Shown piece by piece: positions 8,627 through 17,748 of a stretch of 64,000 nt of DNA. The position numbers and the translations under genes were made by a program. The notes beneath the pieces were generated by a model. It made no database searches and was not told the origin of the DNA. It worked only from the letters and a program-made list of their open reading frames with translations. The stretch lies in NCBI GenBank assembly GCA_016782865.1, contig JADHXR010000002.1, positions 1-64,000 on the forward strand, in the 5' to 3' direction. Position 1 is the stretch's first letter. The number at the start of each line of letters is the position of its first letter. Origin of the DNA: Phycisphaerae bacterium (lineage in GTDB: Bacteria > Planctomycetota > Phycisphaerae > Sedimentisphaerales > Anaerobacaceae).

Positions 8627-9895
8627 CTACAGCCTCCACGGCTGACGATAAGCCCTCGAGGCCATGCGATTGGCCTGTTCATCGCCGATGAATTCTTCGG
8701 CCGCCGGATCCCACTTCACCGTCCTGCCCAGCCGCCGACAAATATTAGCGGCATGGCAGGCGGTTATCGAGCGGTGCGCCCCCTCCGCAGGGGCCGCCGG
8801 CTGCCTTCGCGACTTGAAGCTGTTGAGAAAATCCCTCACGTGGTCGTCCACAGGATAGCCCTTGCCCAGCTTGCGTTTGGACTGCAGCGATTGAGGCTCG
8901 ACCTCGATATGCCCCGAATCGTCCACCTCTATCCAGCCCTCGGTCCCCTCGAAACGTACGGCGCATGAGCCGCGTCCTATGTTGCCCCTCAGGATAAGCT
9001 TGAGCCCGTCCTCGTAGTAGGCCTCCACGTCCTGATCTACGAGATGATATATCACCGGCGAGGTATCGTCCTTCTTCGCCGCCCACTGACAGAGATCGAC
9101 CGTGTGGCTGCCCCACTCGGTATACGACCCGCCGGCAAAATCCAGATGGCCGCCCCAGAATTGCCGTGACGCATACTTGGAATTGTAAGGCCTCCACGCC
9201 GCCGGCCCGAGCCACAAATCCCAGTCCAGGACCTCTCGATGCGGCTCCGGTTCCGCAGGCAGAAGTGTCTCATATGTGTCGTGCCATTTCGGCGCCTTCT
9301 CGGCGTGAACAACCTTCAATTCGCCGAGCAGGCCCTTATGCACGAGGTTCGCCGCAAACATGAACTGGCTCACGTTTCGCCGCTGTGTTCCGCACTGGAA
9401 GATTCTGCGATACCGTTTCATCGTCTCGGCCACCGCGCGGCCTTCGGTGATTGTCACACTCATCGGCTTTTCGCAGTACATGTCCTTGCCGGCCCGAGCC
9501 GTCAGACAAGCCGCCGCCGAATGCCAGTAATCGCCGGTGGCGATCAGCACTGCGTCGATATCGTCTCGCGCCAGCAGCTCCCGCAGGTCGATATAGGCAT
9601 CGCAGTCGGTATTTCCGTAATGCCGGTTGACCGTCTCCTGGGCGAGTTTGCGGCGATTGCCTTTGACGTCGCAAATCGCGACCATCTGCACATCGTCCTC
9701 GCGCATAAACGCCGGCATGACCCCGCTGGCGCGCCCGCCGAATCCGATGGTACCCATGACAATCCGCTCACTGGCCGCAGGCCTGCCGTCGCTCCCCAGT
9801 GCAGTAGCCGATATAATTGTTGGTAGCGCGATCATCCCGCCGGCGCCGCGCAGAAAACTGCGCCGACTTAATCCTTCACCTTTTGTTTGTCCCAT
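8627..9895 (-). CDS. Tat-exported Gfo/Idh/MocA family oxidoreductase
   Basis: 422 residues. The N-terminus carries a twin-arginine signal (LSRRSFLRGAGG, residues 9-20) followed by a hydrophobic stretch, so it is exported folded with its nicotinamide cofactor. The Rossmann region follows (MGTIGFGGRASG), then VAICDVKGNRRKLA and the family's conserved CEKP-type motif, here MYCEKPMSV. These enzymes oxidise or reduce sugars and inositols and often also act on glycosides. ATG 9895 has AGAGGCG upstream. The following HEAT-repeat gene starts 53 bases after its stop. A deleted copy of the 5' part of such a gene is found at 18.8 kb. Confidence 0.9.
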   Translation of the reverse strand: MGQTKGEGLSRRSFLRGAGGMIALPTIISATALGSDGRPAASERIVMGTIGFGGRASGVMPAFMREDDVQMVAICDVKGNRRKLAQETVNRHYGNTDCDAYIDLRELLARDDIDAVLIATGDYWHSAAACLTARAGKDMYCEKPMSVTITEGRAVAETMKRYRRIFQCGTQRRNVSQFMFAANLVHKGLLGELKVVHAEKAPKWHDTYETLLPAEPEPHREVLDWDLWLGPAAWRPYNSKYASRQFWGGHLDFAGGSYTEWGSHTVDLCQWAAKKDDTSPVIYHLVDQDVEAYYEDGLKLILRGNIGRGSCAVRFEGTEGWIEVDDSGHIEVEPQSLQSKRKLGKGYPVDDHVRDFLNSFKSRRQPAAPAEGAHRSITACHAANICRRLGRTVKWDPAAEEFIGDEQANRMASRAYRQPWRL

Positions 9896-10138
9896 AGAAT
9901 CGCCTCTTCTTTGAATGACAAGACACTAAATCACTCTGACCAAAAACCACCCCAGGATTATACCCCGCCCCAAAGAGAATAACAAGCCGCCCAAATAATA
10001 GCATAGAATCAAAGCCCTGCACCACACCCCAACCCCGATCGGAGAGCAGGAATCCAGCCGGAATGGGATCAGGTGATGCCGAATAGATGTTTGAAATTCC
10101 CGTGAACAAATCCCGCGAATGTCGTAACAACGGCTTGC
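9896..10138. other. Intergenic, includes dispersed box at 9955-10003
   Basis: Upstream of the Gfo/Idh gene. The stretch from about 9924 to 10003 (CACTCTGACCAAAAACCACC, then GATTATACCCCGCC and AATAACAAGCC) recurs at about 18920-18993, again upstream of Gfo/Idh-like sequence, and its second half also at 14305-14352. I see no gene here. Confidence 0.5.
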
Positions 10139-10831
10139 TCACAGACGTTCCCGGATTTCGCGCCACCCGGATTTCCTGCAATGAAACAATATGAGTAAAT
10201 GATGGCAACGAAAAGCCGTGCAGATTCGAGCGCTGCTCGCTCGACGTTTGTGGTCGGAATAACGGTGATTTCTTTGCTTAAAAGCAGGATAGGAGTGCAA
10301 TGAGCATTGTAGGCTTTGAGAAATGGCTTCAAAAGTAACAGAGGGAGAGCCAGAAAGCAAATAGCCGAGCATAGCTGCTTCGCTTGAAAACAAGGAATAC
10401 CTGCCTGTCAAAAGGTTATCCCTAATCTCGTTAACATACTTGGAAACCGCTCGTTCGGTTGGAATCACTTTTGCTTCTATGGTGAAATGCGAGCGAATAC
10501 TGCCACCTCGTAGGCGAAACCCAAGATCAGAGCTTGGTGCTTGCCCTGATGGTTTCTTACGTTCGCGTTCAGGTTGCTGGTGAACTACCTGATAGGGCGA
10601 TGAAGGTGGCATTGTATCGTGAATTCGGCAGTAGGCCGCATACGTTATATCGTCCTCCAGGTTCTCATCGGTTTTGCTCACATCGAACGCTTCGGCCACG
10701 AGTTTGTCAAAACCTTCCCATACATAACCGAGGAGAATGTCTATAGCATCTGGACGCCAACGTTTTGCCAGTCTGACAAAATCCTCTGGGACGGGATAAT
10801 TAGTTTGTATGGGAGTGAGACGACTACGCAT
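10139..10831 (-). CDS. Nuclease-like partner of the DNA methyltransferase
   Basis: 230 residues, no signal peptide or membrane segment. Around residues 110-165 it has a possible PD-(D/E)xK core: SHFTIEAKVI, in which E-A-K would be the catalytic E-x-K, then a helix-rich stretch ending YSLFSSEAAMLGYLLSG. From memory this resembles uncharacterised restriction-associated proteins with an IEAK...MLGYVL pattern, but that is recognition, not a search result. Its start overlaps the end of the methyltransferase by 8 bases, implying translational coupling and a joint job as a restriction-modification pair. The basic, Cys/His-containing tail could suggest a frameshift, but I could not find a better frame and treat the gene as intact. 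Confidence 0.55.
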   Translation of the reverse strand: MRSRLTPIQTNYPVPEDFVRLAKRWRPDAIDILLGYVWEGFDKLVAEAFDVSKTDENLEDDITYAAYCRIHDTMPPSSPYQVVHQQPERERKKPSGQAPSSDLGFRLRGGSIRSHFTIEAKVIPTERAVSKYVNEIRDNLLTGRYSLFSSEAAMLGYLLSGSPSVTFEAISQSLQCSLHSYPAFKQRNHRYSDHKRRASSARICTAFRCHHLLILFHCRKSGWREIRERL

Positions 10832-13800
10832 GAGCTAGTGGCTCCTTCTCTGGGGAGCCTAACTGTGACCAGCGAAGAAGGTCGGATGCGACTTCATCAG
10901 CATCCCGCAATGCAACTGACCGCGTCCAGTAGCGAAGTTGGTTTGGCTTGATCAGAAAAACCGTTGGAATGTTCCGCTCTACCCCATGATCCATGACTTG
11001 GACATTCCAGTACACTCTACATACCCTCCTATAATAGATTGTGCCGTTGTCCTGCTTTTGGAACTCAAGTTCTAAGTTTGCGAGTTTAAGCAGCAAATCT
11101 TCTTTATGATGATACTCAAAGGAGATTGGCTTCTGTTTCAACCAGTCCAGATGAATTGCGACAATACAATAGGGAAGGTCTGTATCCGAGTCAGTGGTGA
11201 ATATAGTGGCACAGATAGACTTGTCCTCTCCAAAGCCTGATTTTAGGACCCGAAGAAACCATTCGCAATACTGAGACATTTCTTTTGAACGCTTGTTTGA
11301 TGAAGTCTCGATAGGCTGGCGTCCAGGAGGTATTTCATGCAATTTGCCTTTGAAGTCAGGAATACTTATGTTCAGAACGTGATCGACAAGAACTCTGTCT
11401 ACTTCAGTTAAACCATAGAGATCAAATGCTGCGCTGTCGATCTCATACATACTCATAGTCAACAATTGGGAGAACGTTATTTCTGAGGTATTTGGCAGCG
11501 GAAGTGTCTCGAAATCCTCTTTTCTCAAAGAGGGAATAAAACTCGCTAATCGGCCTGACGTTAGATAGTAGTAATAGACAGCAAATGAGCTATTTGCAGC
11601 GATGGCAAATGCGGTTAGTGTGTGCTCAGATCTTCCTTGTACACCCATGAATGACTGCGAATAGAGCAACAGTCTCGCCCTGCCTCGCGTTACTATGACT
11701 GCTTTAAATCGACCATCAGCTACCTGCCATGAATCTCGCATAAGCAATAGAGGTAATTCGAAAATCTCTTTCTCTCTTTTTCTCTCAAACTTCTCATTTT
11801 CGTTGGGGGGGAAACACGTTGAACTGCTAACCAACTTTAGACGTTCGAATAATTCATGATCCTCTAAGGCAGGCAAATTCAAACGATCTGGAACCGGCTT
11901 TGCTTCTTTCTTTCCGCGAATGAAGCCCTCATATGCACTGCATCTGACAAACTTTTGACTTGATTGAATTGTCTTAATAAAATCCAAGTCTCTTCGAGTA
12001 CCCAAAGTCAAGGCTGGCCAGACTATTGGCTCTGTTGCAGCTTCTTCGGGCCAAATCCAGTTCAGGTCTTGTGAGTCAATAACAACGCGATGTTGCTCTT
12101 CTTGTGTATACGGTTGCTTTGGGGACCAATAAGCAATTGGCTCGTCATTTGGTTGACTTGGTCGCATTTTGATAATACATGCTGGTCCGACAGCAGTTGG
12201 GAAGATACTCAAGAACCGAAGAGCCGAAAGATTGACGACCTCGTCCACTTTATAATCTGTGAATAATTTTTTCCGAAACTCCAAGGCTGTTGAGTTAACA
12301 TTAAATAACAATGAACCAGCCGGCTGGATCATACAAATTTGTCCAGTCGGCTTGCACAGTTTCGCTGCTTTTGCCAGAAAGAGCGTTCCAGATTGTTGGT
12401 CAACCGGTCTCCAGCCATTTGCGTCAGCCCACTGCTGAGCCTTGTTTGTCAGACTTGCAGGCCCCCAAGGGGCATTCCCAATAATAAGGTTGTACTGGTT
12501 TCGTTCAGTCCGGGCACTTTCTGTGCAAATCTCTTGGATATCATCCCGAAAGAAATCGGCAGTGCGTAGTCTGACTTCTCGGAGGGAGGGGAAACGAACT
12601 TGGCTCCAATACTGTTTTGGATCAATCTCGTCGCACATGGCGAGGTAGAGGCTGAAGGAAGAAACACGTATTGCATTGGCCTCAATATCAACGCCAAAAA
12701 TGTTCTCTTCAAGTAGTTTCCGTAGAAGGGCTGCCGGAGGTTCTCTTCCGGGATTTGCGTTCCGCCATCGATGTACGAGGCGTTGGAATGCTTTTACAAG
12801 AAAAACAGACGAGCCACAACAGGGATCCAAGATTTTCAAATCATAGTCTGTGCCGCTCCAGGAGAGGACTTTGTCAAGCATGAAATCAACGAGGAATGGA
12901 CGCGTATAATGTTCGCCGATTCCGGAGTCAGCATCCTTCCGCTTAGTGACGAATTCCTCATAAATACTGCTGATGAATTCAAGCGGAATCGTATCAAAGG
13001 AATAGTGGGGCCAGAGCAACTCTTGGCCCTTATTCATCTCCAATTCTCCACTTATGAATTTCGCCAGGAGCGTCATATGTGATTTCTTCACATGCTCGAG
13101 TTCCCTGGTATAGCTGCTGGGAAAGAGATCGCCGTTGAATCGTCGGTTCAGCCACATGAACAGACCAAAAGTGTCGGACTTATGCCGAAGAATGGAGGGC
13201 AAATCCTCATAGTGCTTGGACAGGACACCTTCTTGGTGCAGCGCGAGCAACTTTCCTGCATTGATCGCGGCGTTTCCTTGACTATCCTTTCGGTGGAAAA
13301 GAAACTGGACGAAAATTATCCGGGCAAGCAAATCGTGAGCGATATCCTCAGGAAGTTCCGAAGTCAACTGCTCGCGCAAATATTGAAGATTCTTAAGGAG
13401 TGTTGTATCCGCCCTTTGGTTTCGGTCAAAACGATCACGATGGCGTACAAGAAACTGCCCCGAGGCGAGATACATCCAATGGAGTGTGTCGACAAGAGAG
13501 TCGAGATCGAGCGACACACGGTCACCTCCGGTAACGATGGGTTCTGTGGGGAACTTGCCAGATTTCGCATCCGGCGTCTCATAACAACTCCAGACACGGA
13601 TAAGGTGCGGTTCCATCGTGATGAGTATTGGAGAACGGCAGAAGTTCCAGGCTAACCTTCGCGTCTCATTCAGATCTTCTGGCGTCAGCGCTTTGGTGAA
13701 TTCACAGAATAACGCGATGGGAGCATCGGTGCTATCATCAAGCGGATTCCCAACAAGAACATTCACACGCACTTGGTCGTTGCCAAGTTTGCGAGCAAGT

Positions 13801-13928
13801 GGTTTTTCTATTTTAAGATGGGCCAGACGGGAATAGACAGCGGGACCTGCGCCAGGTGGCCGAACAACATGGTCTGGCTTGGGCCACTGTAGCCGCTTAT
13901 GAAGTTCACTCAGTCGCGATAAATCCAT
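10824..13928 (-). CDS. Gamma-class N6-adenine DNA methyltransferase, Eco57I / type IIG-like
   Basis: 1034 residues. SAM-binding motif I is near residue 365 (KILDPCCGSSVF, a variant of DPxCGSG) and the catalytic motif IV near 483 (NLIIGNAPWG, a variant of NPPY/W), in the order of gamma-type adenine methyltransferases. The segment before it (EHYTRPFLVDFMLDKVL) is the usual 'x-Y-T-P' N-terminal methylase helix. About 340 residues precede the methylase and 400 follow, long enough for a target-recognition domain and possibly a nuclease, as in type IIG and BREX PglX proteins. It would methylate adenine in a specific site to mark host DNA. The ATG at 13928 is set by the frame; its end overlaps the nuclease-like gene. 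Confidence 0.85.
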   Translation of the reverse strand: MDLSRLSELHKRLQWPKPDHVVRPPGAGPAVYSRLAHLKIEKPLARKLGNDQVRVNVLVGNPLDDSTDAPIALFCEFTKALTPEDLNETRRLAWNFCRSPILITMEPHLIRVWSCYETPDAKSGKFPTEPIVTGGDRVSLDLDSLVDTLHWMYLASGQFLVRHRDRFDRNQRADTTLLKNLQYLREQLTSELPEDIAHDLLARIIFVQFLFHRKDSQGNAAINAGKLLALHQEGVLSKHYEDLPSILRHKSDTFGLFMWLNRRFNGDLFPSSYTRELEHVKKSHMTLLAKFISGELEMNKGQELLWPHYSFDTIPLEFISSIYEEFVTKRKDADSGIGEHYTRPFLVDFMLDKVLSWSGTDYDLKILDPCCGSSVFLVKAFQRLVHRWRNANPGREPPAALLRKLLEENIFGVDIEANAIRVSSFSLYLAMCDEIDPKQYWSQVRFPSLREVRLRTADFFRDDIQEICTESARTERNQYNLIIGNAPWGPASLTNKAQQWADANGWRPVDQQSGTLFLAKAAKLCKPTGQICMIQPAGSLLFNVNSTALEFRKKLFTDYKVDEVVNLSALRFLSIFPTAVGPACIIKMRPSQPNDEPIAYWSPKQPYTQEEQHRVVIDSQDLNWIWPEEAATEPIVWPALTLGTRRDLDFIKTIQSSQKFVRCSAYEGFIRGKKEAKPVPDRLNLPALEDHELFERLKLVSSSTCFPPNENEKFERKREKEIFELPLLLMRDSWQVADGRFKAVIVTRGRARLLLYSQSFMGVQGRSEHTLTAFAIAANSSFAVYYYYLTSGRLASFIPSLRKEDFETLPLPNTSEITFSQLLTMSMYEIDSAAFDLYGLTEVDRVLVDHVLNISIPDFKGKLHEIPPGRQPIETSSNKRSKEMSQYCEWFLRVLKSGFGEDKSICATIFTTDSDTDLPYCIVAIHLDWLKQKPISFEYHHKEDLLLKLANLELEFQKQDNGTIYYRRVCRVYWNVQVMDHGVERNIPTVFLIKPNQLRYWTRSVALRDADEVASDLLRWSQLGSPEKEPLAHA

Positions 13929-14109
13929 CGCTTAACCATCCTGTACACTAGTTCATCGTGGACCATCCTTCGCTAGTACACCAGCAGGATTGATTCACGC
14001 ATGCCGATCATACAGTAACCAGAGCGTTTATGCAAGTGTACTCGTCCAAATCGCTTCTCATAAACACAATGACGGCGAGAATCGGCCGTTTCTCTGCGTT
14101 CTCGGTGCC

Positions 14110-14204
14110 CTCTGCGGCCCATGCAATTGATGATTGATTATTGAGCTCTCTTGAAGAATCAGTGGGTACCGAATGCACAAGAAGAGCTATTCCTAAAGCT
14201 TCGC
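14110..14204 (+). repeat. 95-bp direct repeat, left copy
   Basis: Matches 24634-24727 in the same orientation with only a few changes. Shared words include GGCCCATGCAATTGAT, TGATTATTGAGCTCTC and GTGGGTACCGAATGCACAAG. The two copies bracket 10.4 kb containing the hydrolase/5-TM/symporter operon and the ParB/SNF2 module. Confidence 0.85.
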
Positions 14205-14304
14205 TTGGGAAGATCAAGGCCTATGCGATTCTATGGCGTTTTAGGGATCTTTGTCAAAGAGATATTTCTTTCCCGTGCCCTTCATCAGCTATGGGCAAGG
14301 AAAA

Positions 14305-14352
14305 GGATTATACCCCGCCGGCGAAAGAATAACAAGCCGCCTGAAAATAGCA
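14305..14352 (+). repeat. GATTATACCCCGCC box, copy 2
   Basis: GGATTATACCCCGCCGGCGA, then AAGAATAACAAGCCGCCTGA. Closely matches 18944-18993 and 9955-10003. Here there is no Gfo/Idh gene or remnant beside it. Confidence 0.75.
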
Positions 14353-14518
14353 CGCTATGACCGACCGCAACAAGTACAAGCCTGTGCCCCGTTCGACAAG
14401 CTCAGGGCAGGCTCTGAGCAAAGCCGAATGGGGAAACCACGACATCCCCCAGATGAGAGCGGAGGTAGATTTCTAACGCGCGGTAAGACATTCCGTGCCT
14501 GCCGGGCTAAAGAATGTC

Positions 14519-14538
14519 ATTCCTGCGCAAGCAGGAAT
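14519..14538. repeat. Perfect 8-bp hairpin with GCAA tetraloop
   Basis: ATTCCTGC, loop GCAA, GCAGGAAT. Such 'attcctgcgcaagcaggaat' hairpins followed by CCAGG are widespread dispersed elements in environmental bacterial genomes. It lies downstream of the symporter operon and could serve as a terminator, although no U-tract follows. Confidence 0.5.
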
Positions 14539-14659
14539 CCAGGCGTAAGACCATGGGCGTTAGCCCATGCTGATGCTATGGAGCCATGGCACCACTGCTC
14601 GAAAGCCGAAGAACAAGCAGAGATTAGTAAGGTGGCCCCAGATACCCCGAGGGTACAGG

Positions 14660-16024
14660 CTACACGCGCCTTATCTTCGCAGTGCCAGCAATAAACGCAG
14701 CGCAAACGCCAGTGATTATGAAGCACGAACCCAAGTTGATGACTGCTGTTGTGACCGATATCCCTTTAAATAGCGCATGGATCAGGGATGCAACATTGCC
14801 GAACGTGCATGCGGATATGATCACCCATGAGGGTAGAGCGGGATACAGCCACACTACCATTGCGACCGCTCCGAGCCCCATCGTCATCCCGGCAAACAGG
14901 AATGTGACGTTGATAACATCTCCAATAATGAGAGCTAGAGTGATCCCTATAACGCTAGAAATGATCAGACCCACTCTGATTCTGTACACGCGTCTATCTT
15001 TCATTCTACCCAGAAATCGCTCTGCGACGTCAACGACAACTGAAGCACTTGTAGTAAAGACAAAAGTGTCTGCCGACGAAGCAATTGCAGACAGGAGGGC
15101 GATCACCCATATACCTGCGAGACCTGAGCCAAGCCGATCTCCTACCACCCTAAACACTGCGATTTCCTTGTCGATATCTTGATCTGGTGTTCCTAGTTGC
15201 GCCAGCTTTAAGAAAATGACCGAGAGCGCACCAGCCAAGATCACAAAAGAGGCGGACGCAAAGACAATTGCACGGCGCAGAGACTTGGGATCGCGAGTGG
15301 CATATACTCGCTGCCATAGTTCTGCGGAACCCATCGGAAAGAACAACCCTAGCACAAACAGACCGATGATCTGACCAACAGGCATTGCCTCGAATGTGAC
15401 GTCAGACTCACTGACTTCTGTAAAGGTCGCGACACAGGCCAAGATCAACAATACGACGATAAGTGATACATACTGAATCACATCTGTCCGAACGACAGCA
15501 TTGAATCCGGCAACCAGCAGATAGGCAAGAATTACGGCAGCCATGAAGCACATTGTAACGGCCAGAGGGAGTCCTGTTGCAAGAGCGAGAAGCTTGCCAC
15601 CCGCGATGAAATTTGTCAGCACCCATCCGAAGAGCGATACAGTCGTGAGGAGGCCAACGATTATTGCTGCCCCATTTCCCGAATGAACACGAAAATAATC
15701 TGCAATGGTATAATACTCGGCTTTACGTGACTCCCTATGCAAACGTGTTGCAAAGAAGTAAAACACAACGTACCCCAAGATATACCCTATATACATCCAT
15801 AGTGCTTGAGCTCCATATGTGAAGATTAGAGCCGCATACGTGACAATTGCACCAGCGCCAATTTTGCTGGCGGCAATTGTCAATCCGCTTGTTGCTCCCC
15901 CGAGCTGACGATCTGAGATGAGAAAAGAACCTGCTCGGTTGAGTCGAGTAGGCCATATGCCAACAATCAGGACGATTACGGCATAGATGACAATTATTAA
16001 AATGTCAAATCCATTGAGTAACAC
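14660..16024 (-). CDS. Sodium:solute symporter (SSS family), operon gene 3
   Basis: 454 residues with about 12-13 transmembrane helices. It has the SSS family's SSADTFVFTTSAS stretch and a typical N-terminus (FDILIIVIYAVIVLIVGIW). It should import a solute with sodium, substrate unknown. The probable start is a GTG at 16024, six bases after the stop of the 5-TM protein gene, with GGATGATAAGA upstream. It is the last of three tightly packed genes. It is shorter than, and not obviously a close paralogue of, the symporter at 0.5-2.0 kb. A symporter bound to this pair of unknown genes is unusual. Confidence 0.85.
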   Translation of the reverse strand: MLLNGFDILIIVIYAVIVLIVGIWPTRLNRAGSFLISDRQLGGATSGLTIAASKIGAGAIVTYAALIFTYGAQALWMYIGYILGYVVFYFFATRLHRESRKAEYYTIADYFRVHSGNGAAIIVGLLTTVSLFGWVLTNFIAGGKLLALATGLPLAVTMCFMAAVILAYLLVAGFNAVVRTDVIQYVSLIVVLLILACVATFTEVSESDVTFEAMPVGQIIGLFVLGLFFPMGSAELWQRVYATRDPKSLRRAIVFASASFVILAGALSVIFLKLAQLGTPDQDIDKEIAVFRVVGDRLGSGLAGIWVIALLSAIASSADTFVFTTSASVVVDVAERFLGRMKDRRVYRIRVGLIISSVIGITLALIIGDVINVTFLFAGMTMGLGAVAMVVWLYPALPSWVIISACTFGNVASLIHALFKGISVTTAVINLGSCFIITGVCAAFIAGTAKIRRV

Positions 16025-16030
16025 TTCTTA

Positions 16031-17740
16031 TCATCCTTGACTTTCAGATGTATTCTCCTCGGCATAATTGATCGCTTCTTTGAACTTCGTCAAAGCAAAC
16101 TTCGATAGCGCCGACCACCGATTACGACATTTCTCAAGATTAAGATATACAGGATTCATACGTTCAGGACTATTTGTCAGTGCAGCTCTTCTCGGTTTCC
16201 ACTCGGGGTTGAATGCCTCTTCATAGTGAACCAAGAGATCATTATGCATGAGACGTAAGATAGACGTGGGCTGGGATCGCAAGCATGAAAATGCGAGCGT
16301 GTTTAAGACATTGTGGCAAAGGAGAGACTTCGAATACGTTCCAGTCTGTATATGAACGGGCTTTGGACTCAGAATGGCGAAAGCATATTCAGGGAAGAAG
16401 AGGCGGTCCATCGCGTCAATCGCGTTCACAAGACACGTTCTTTTCGCTTTCCACTGACCAAGCCCTTTAACGTGCAATATCGGCGATGGTCCACCAGAGG
16501 TGACCGAACAGTTCTCAAATACAACATCTTCGGGCTGCTCGACAGCGTCCGTCAACGCTTCACGGATCACAGGGTCATATCTGGTGCATTCCACAACCTT
16601 AAAGTTGAGTTTCTCCGGGAGGTCTCTATAGTATTTCATAAGTAGCGAATAATATGAGTTCAGGAGATACCACCGTAATATGTCAAGCATGTACCACCAA
16701 TTATCCGATGTTGGTTTACTTAATAACTGTGTGGATAGAACAGGACCAACTACAATTTTTTTTTGTTTATTGTCCTCATAAATGGCATTAAGGAATGAAC
16801 ACCATTTTTTGCCTGGGGAAGATTTTAATTTTCCATTCTTGTCTAAAGCATTAAGCATCAACGCATGTAATCTGGAGATAATCAAAAAGTCAAGCACTAT
16901 TGGAGATGGCCCAACTAATTCCACTGTGACCGGTACATTGGCCTTCCTCAACGCATAGGTCAGGACATTGATTTTATCTTCTTTTTTCGCCAGTGGATCG
17001 AGCCAGAAGCCAAAGAGCAATGATGTTGAGTGGTAGCACCTAAGTACTGAAATGTACCCATTTTGTATTTCTATCGGCAGATTCTTTTTGAGTTCTTCGA
17101 GAGTTGTCTTTTCGACATGACCACGTACTATAGTACGAACTTCCTGATAAAGACTTGTGCCACCATGAGCTCCCAAGAAAGCAATAGCAACCATCCAGAA
17201 GAATCCCGCCACTGTTAATGACACTCCGTGGTTTCCTAAGTCTCCTAAATTGTAGGATTTCCCTTCTGCAAGGACATAAATCATCGCTTCGACTGCCCAA
17301 GCAACGATTGTAGATAGAACGATGTAATCATAATACGAAGGTAATCTTTCGCGTTTTTCCGATCGATTGAATATTGTATGCAATATAAAGAGCAGGAACG
17401 GAGCAATCAAAAGACTAAACATGAGACCTTTGATTTTATAAAAGCCACCAAAGCCGAGGACTGTAAAAAGAAGACTACCAATAATAACTGATTTCACGAT
17501 AGCATCGGCAATTATCCTCATGGGTAGGTCTAGTTTATCCCCCCAAGAAATAATGATGCCGTAAAGGATATATCCTAACACTATCCAAGCAATAGCAAAA
17601 TATGAGCCTATATTTAAATGCCCACCGCCAAAGCTAAATCCCGCAACAGCTGCCAAGGGAAAGAGAATGCACCGTATGACAAGTACAACGGTTCTCTCAA
17701 GTTTATCTTTTGAGGACTTTTCGTCTCGCTTTTTCTCCAT
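16031..17740 (-). CDS. 5-TM membrane protein with large cytosolic domain, unknown
   Basis: 569 residues. A basic N-terminus (KKRDEKSSKDK) is followed by about five hydrophobic helices within the first 200 residues (IRCILFPLAAVAGFSF, YFAIAWIVLGYILYG, AIVKSVIIGSLLFTVLG, LMFSLLIAPFLLFILH, and around TVAGFFWMVAIAFLGA). The remaining 350 residues are soluble and mixed alpha/beta, with no motif I recognise. ATG 17740 has AAGGA upstream, and the gene begins eight bases after the hydrolase gene. The layout suggests a membrane-anchored sensor or effector linked to the hydrolase and the symporter. I do not recognise the family. Confidence 0.75.
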   Translation of the reverse strand: MEKKRDEKSSKDKLERTVVLVIRCILFPLAAVAGFSFGGGHLNIGSYFAIAWIVLGYILYGIIISWGDKLDLPMRIIADAIVKSVIIGSLLFTVLGFGGFYKIKGLMFSLLIAPFLLFILHTIFNRSEKRERLPSYYDYIVLSTIVAWAVEAMIYVLAEGKSYNLGDLGNHGVSLTVAGFFWMVAIAFLGAHGGTSLYQEVRTIVRGHVEKTTLEELKKNLPIEIQNGYISVLRCYHSTSLLFGFWLDPLAKKEDKINVLTYALRKANVPVTVELVGPSPIVLDFLIISRLHALMLNALDKNGKLKSSPGKKWCSFLNAIYEDNKQKKIVVGPVLSTQLLSKPTSDNWWYMLDILRWYLLNSYYSLLMKYYRDLPEKLNFKVVECTRYDPVIREALTDAVEQPEDVVFENCSVTSGGPSPILHVKGLGQWKAKRTCLVNAIDAMDRLFFPEYAFAILSPKPVHIQTGTYSKSLLCHNVLNTLAFSCLRSQPTSILRLMHNDLLVHYEEAFNPEWKPRRAALTNSPERMNPVYLNLEKCRNRWSALSKFALTKFKEAINYAEENTSESQG

Positions 17741-17748
17741 ATATGTCC

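Larger units (their letters stand above)
13929..14659. other. Intergenic region rich in dispersed repeats
   Basis: No credible gene. It contains the left copy of a 95-base direct repeat (14110-14204), a box shared with 9.96 and 18.95 kb (14305-14352), a GTTCGACAAGCTCAGG-type dispersed word near 14391, and two compact hairpins: ATTCCTGC-GCAA-GCAGGAAT at 14519-14538 and CATGGGC-GTTA-GCCCATG at 14552-14569. The density suggests repeated insertion and recombination at this boundary. Confidence 0.65.

Noticed and set aside
10139-10340. Apparent frameshift in the nuclease-like gene, because the tail looks odd and another frame is open
   Set aside because: Reading the alternatives gave no better conserved sequence. 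The tail in the original frame stays open to its stop and has a plausible composition, so I kept one intact gene with lower confidence.
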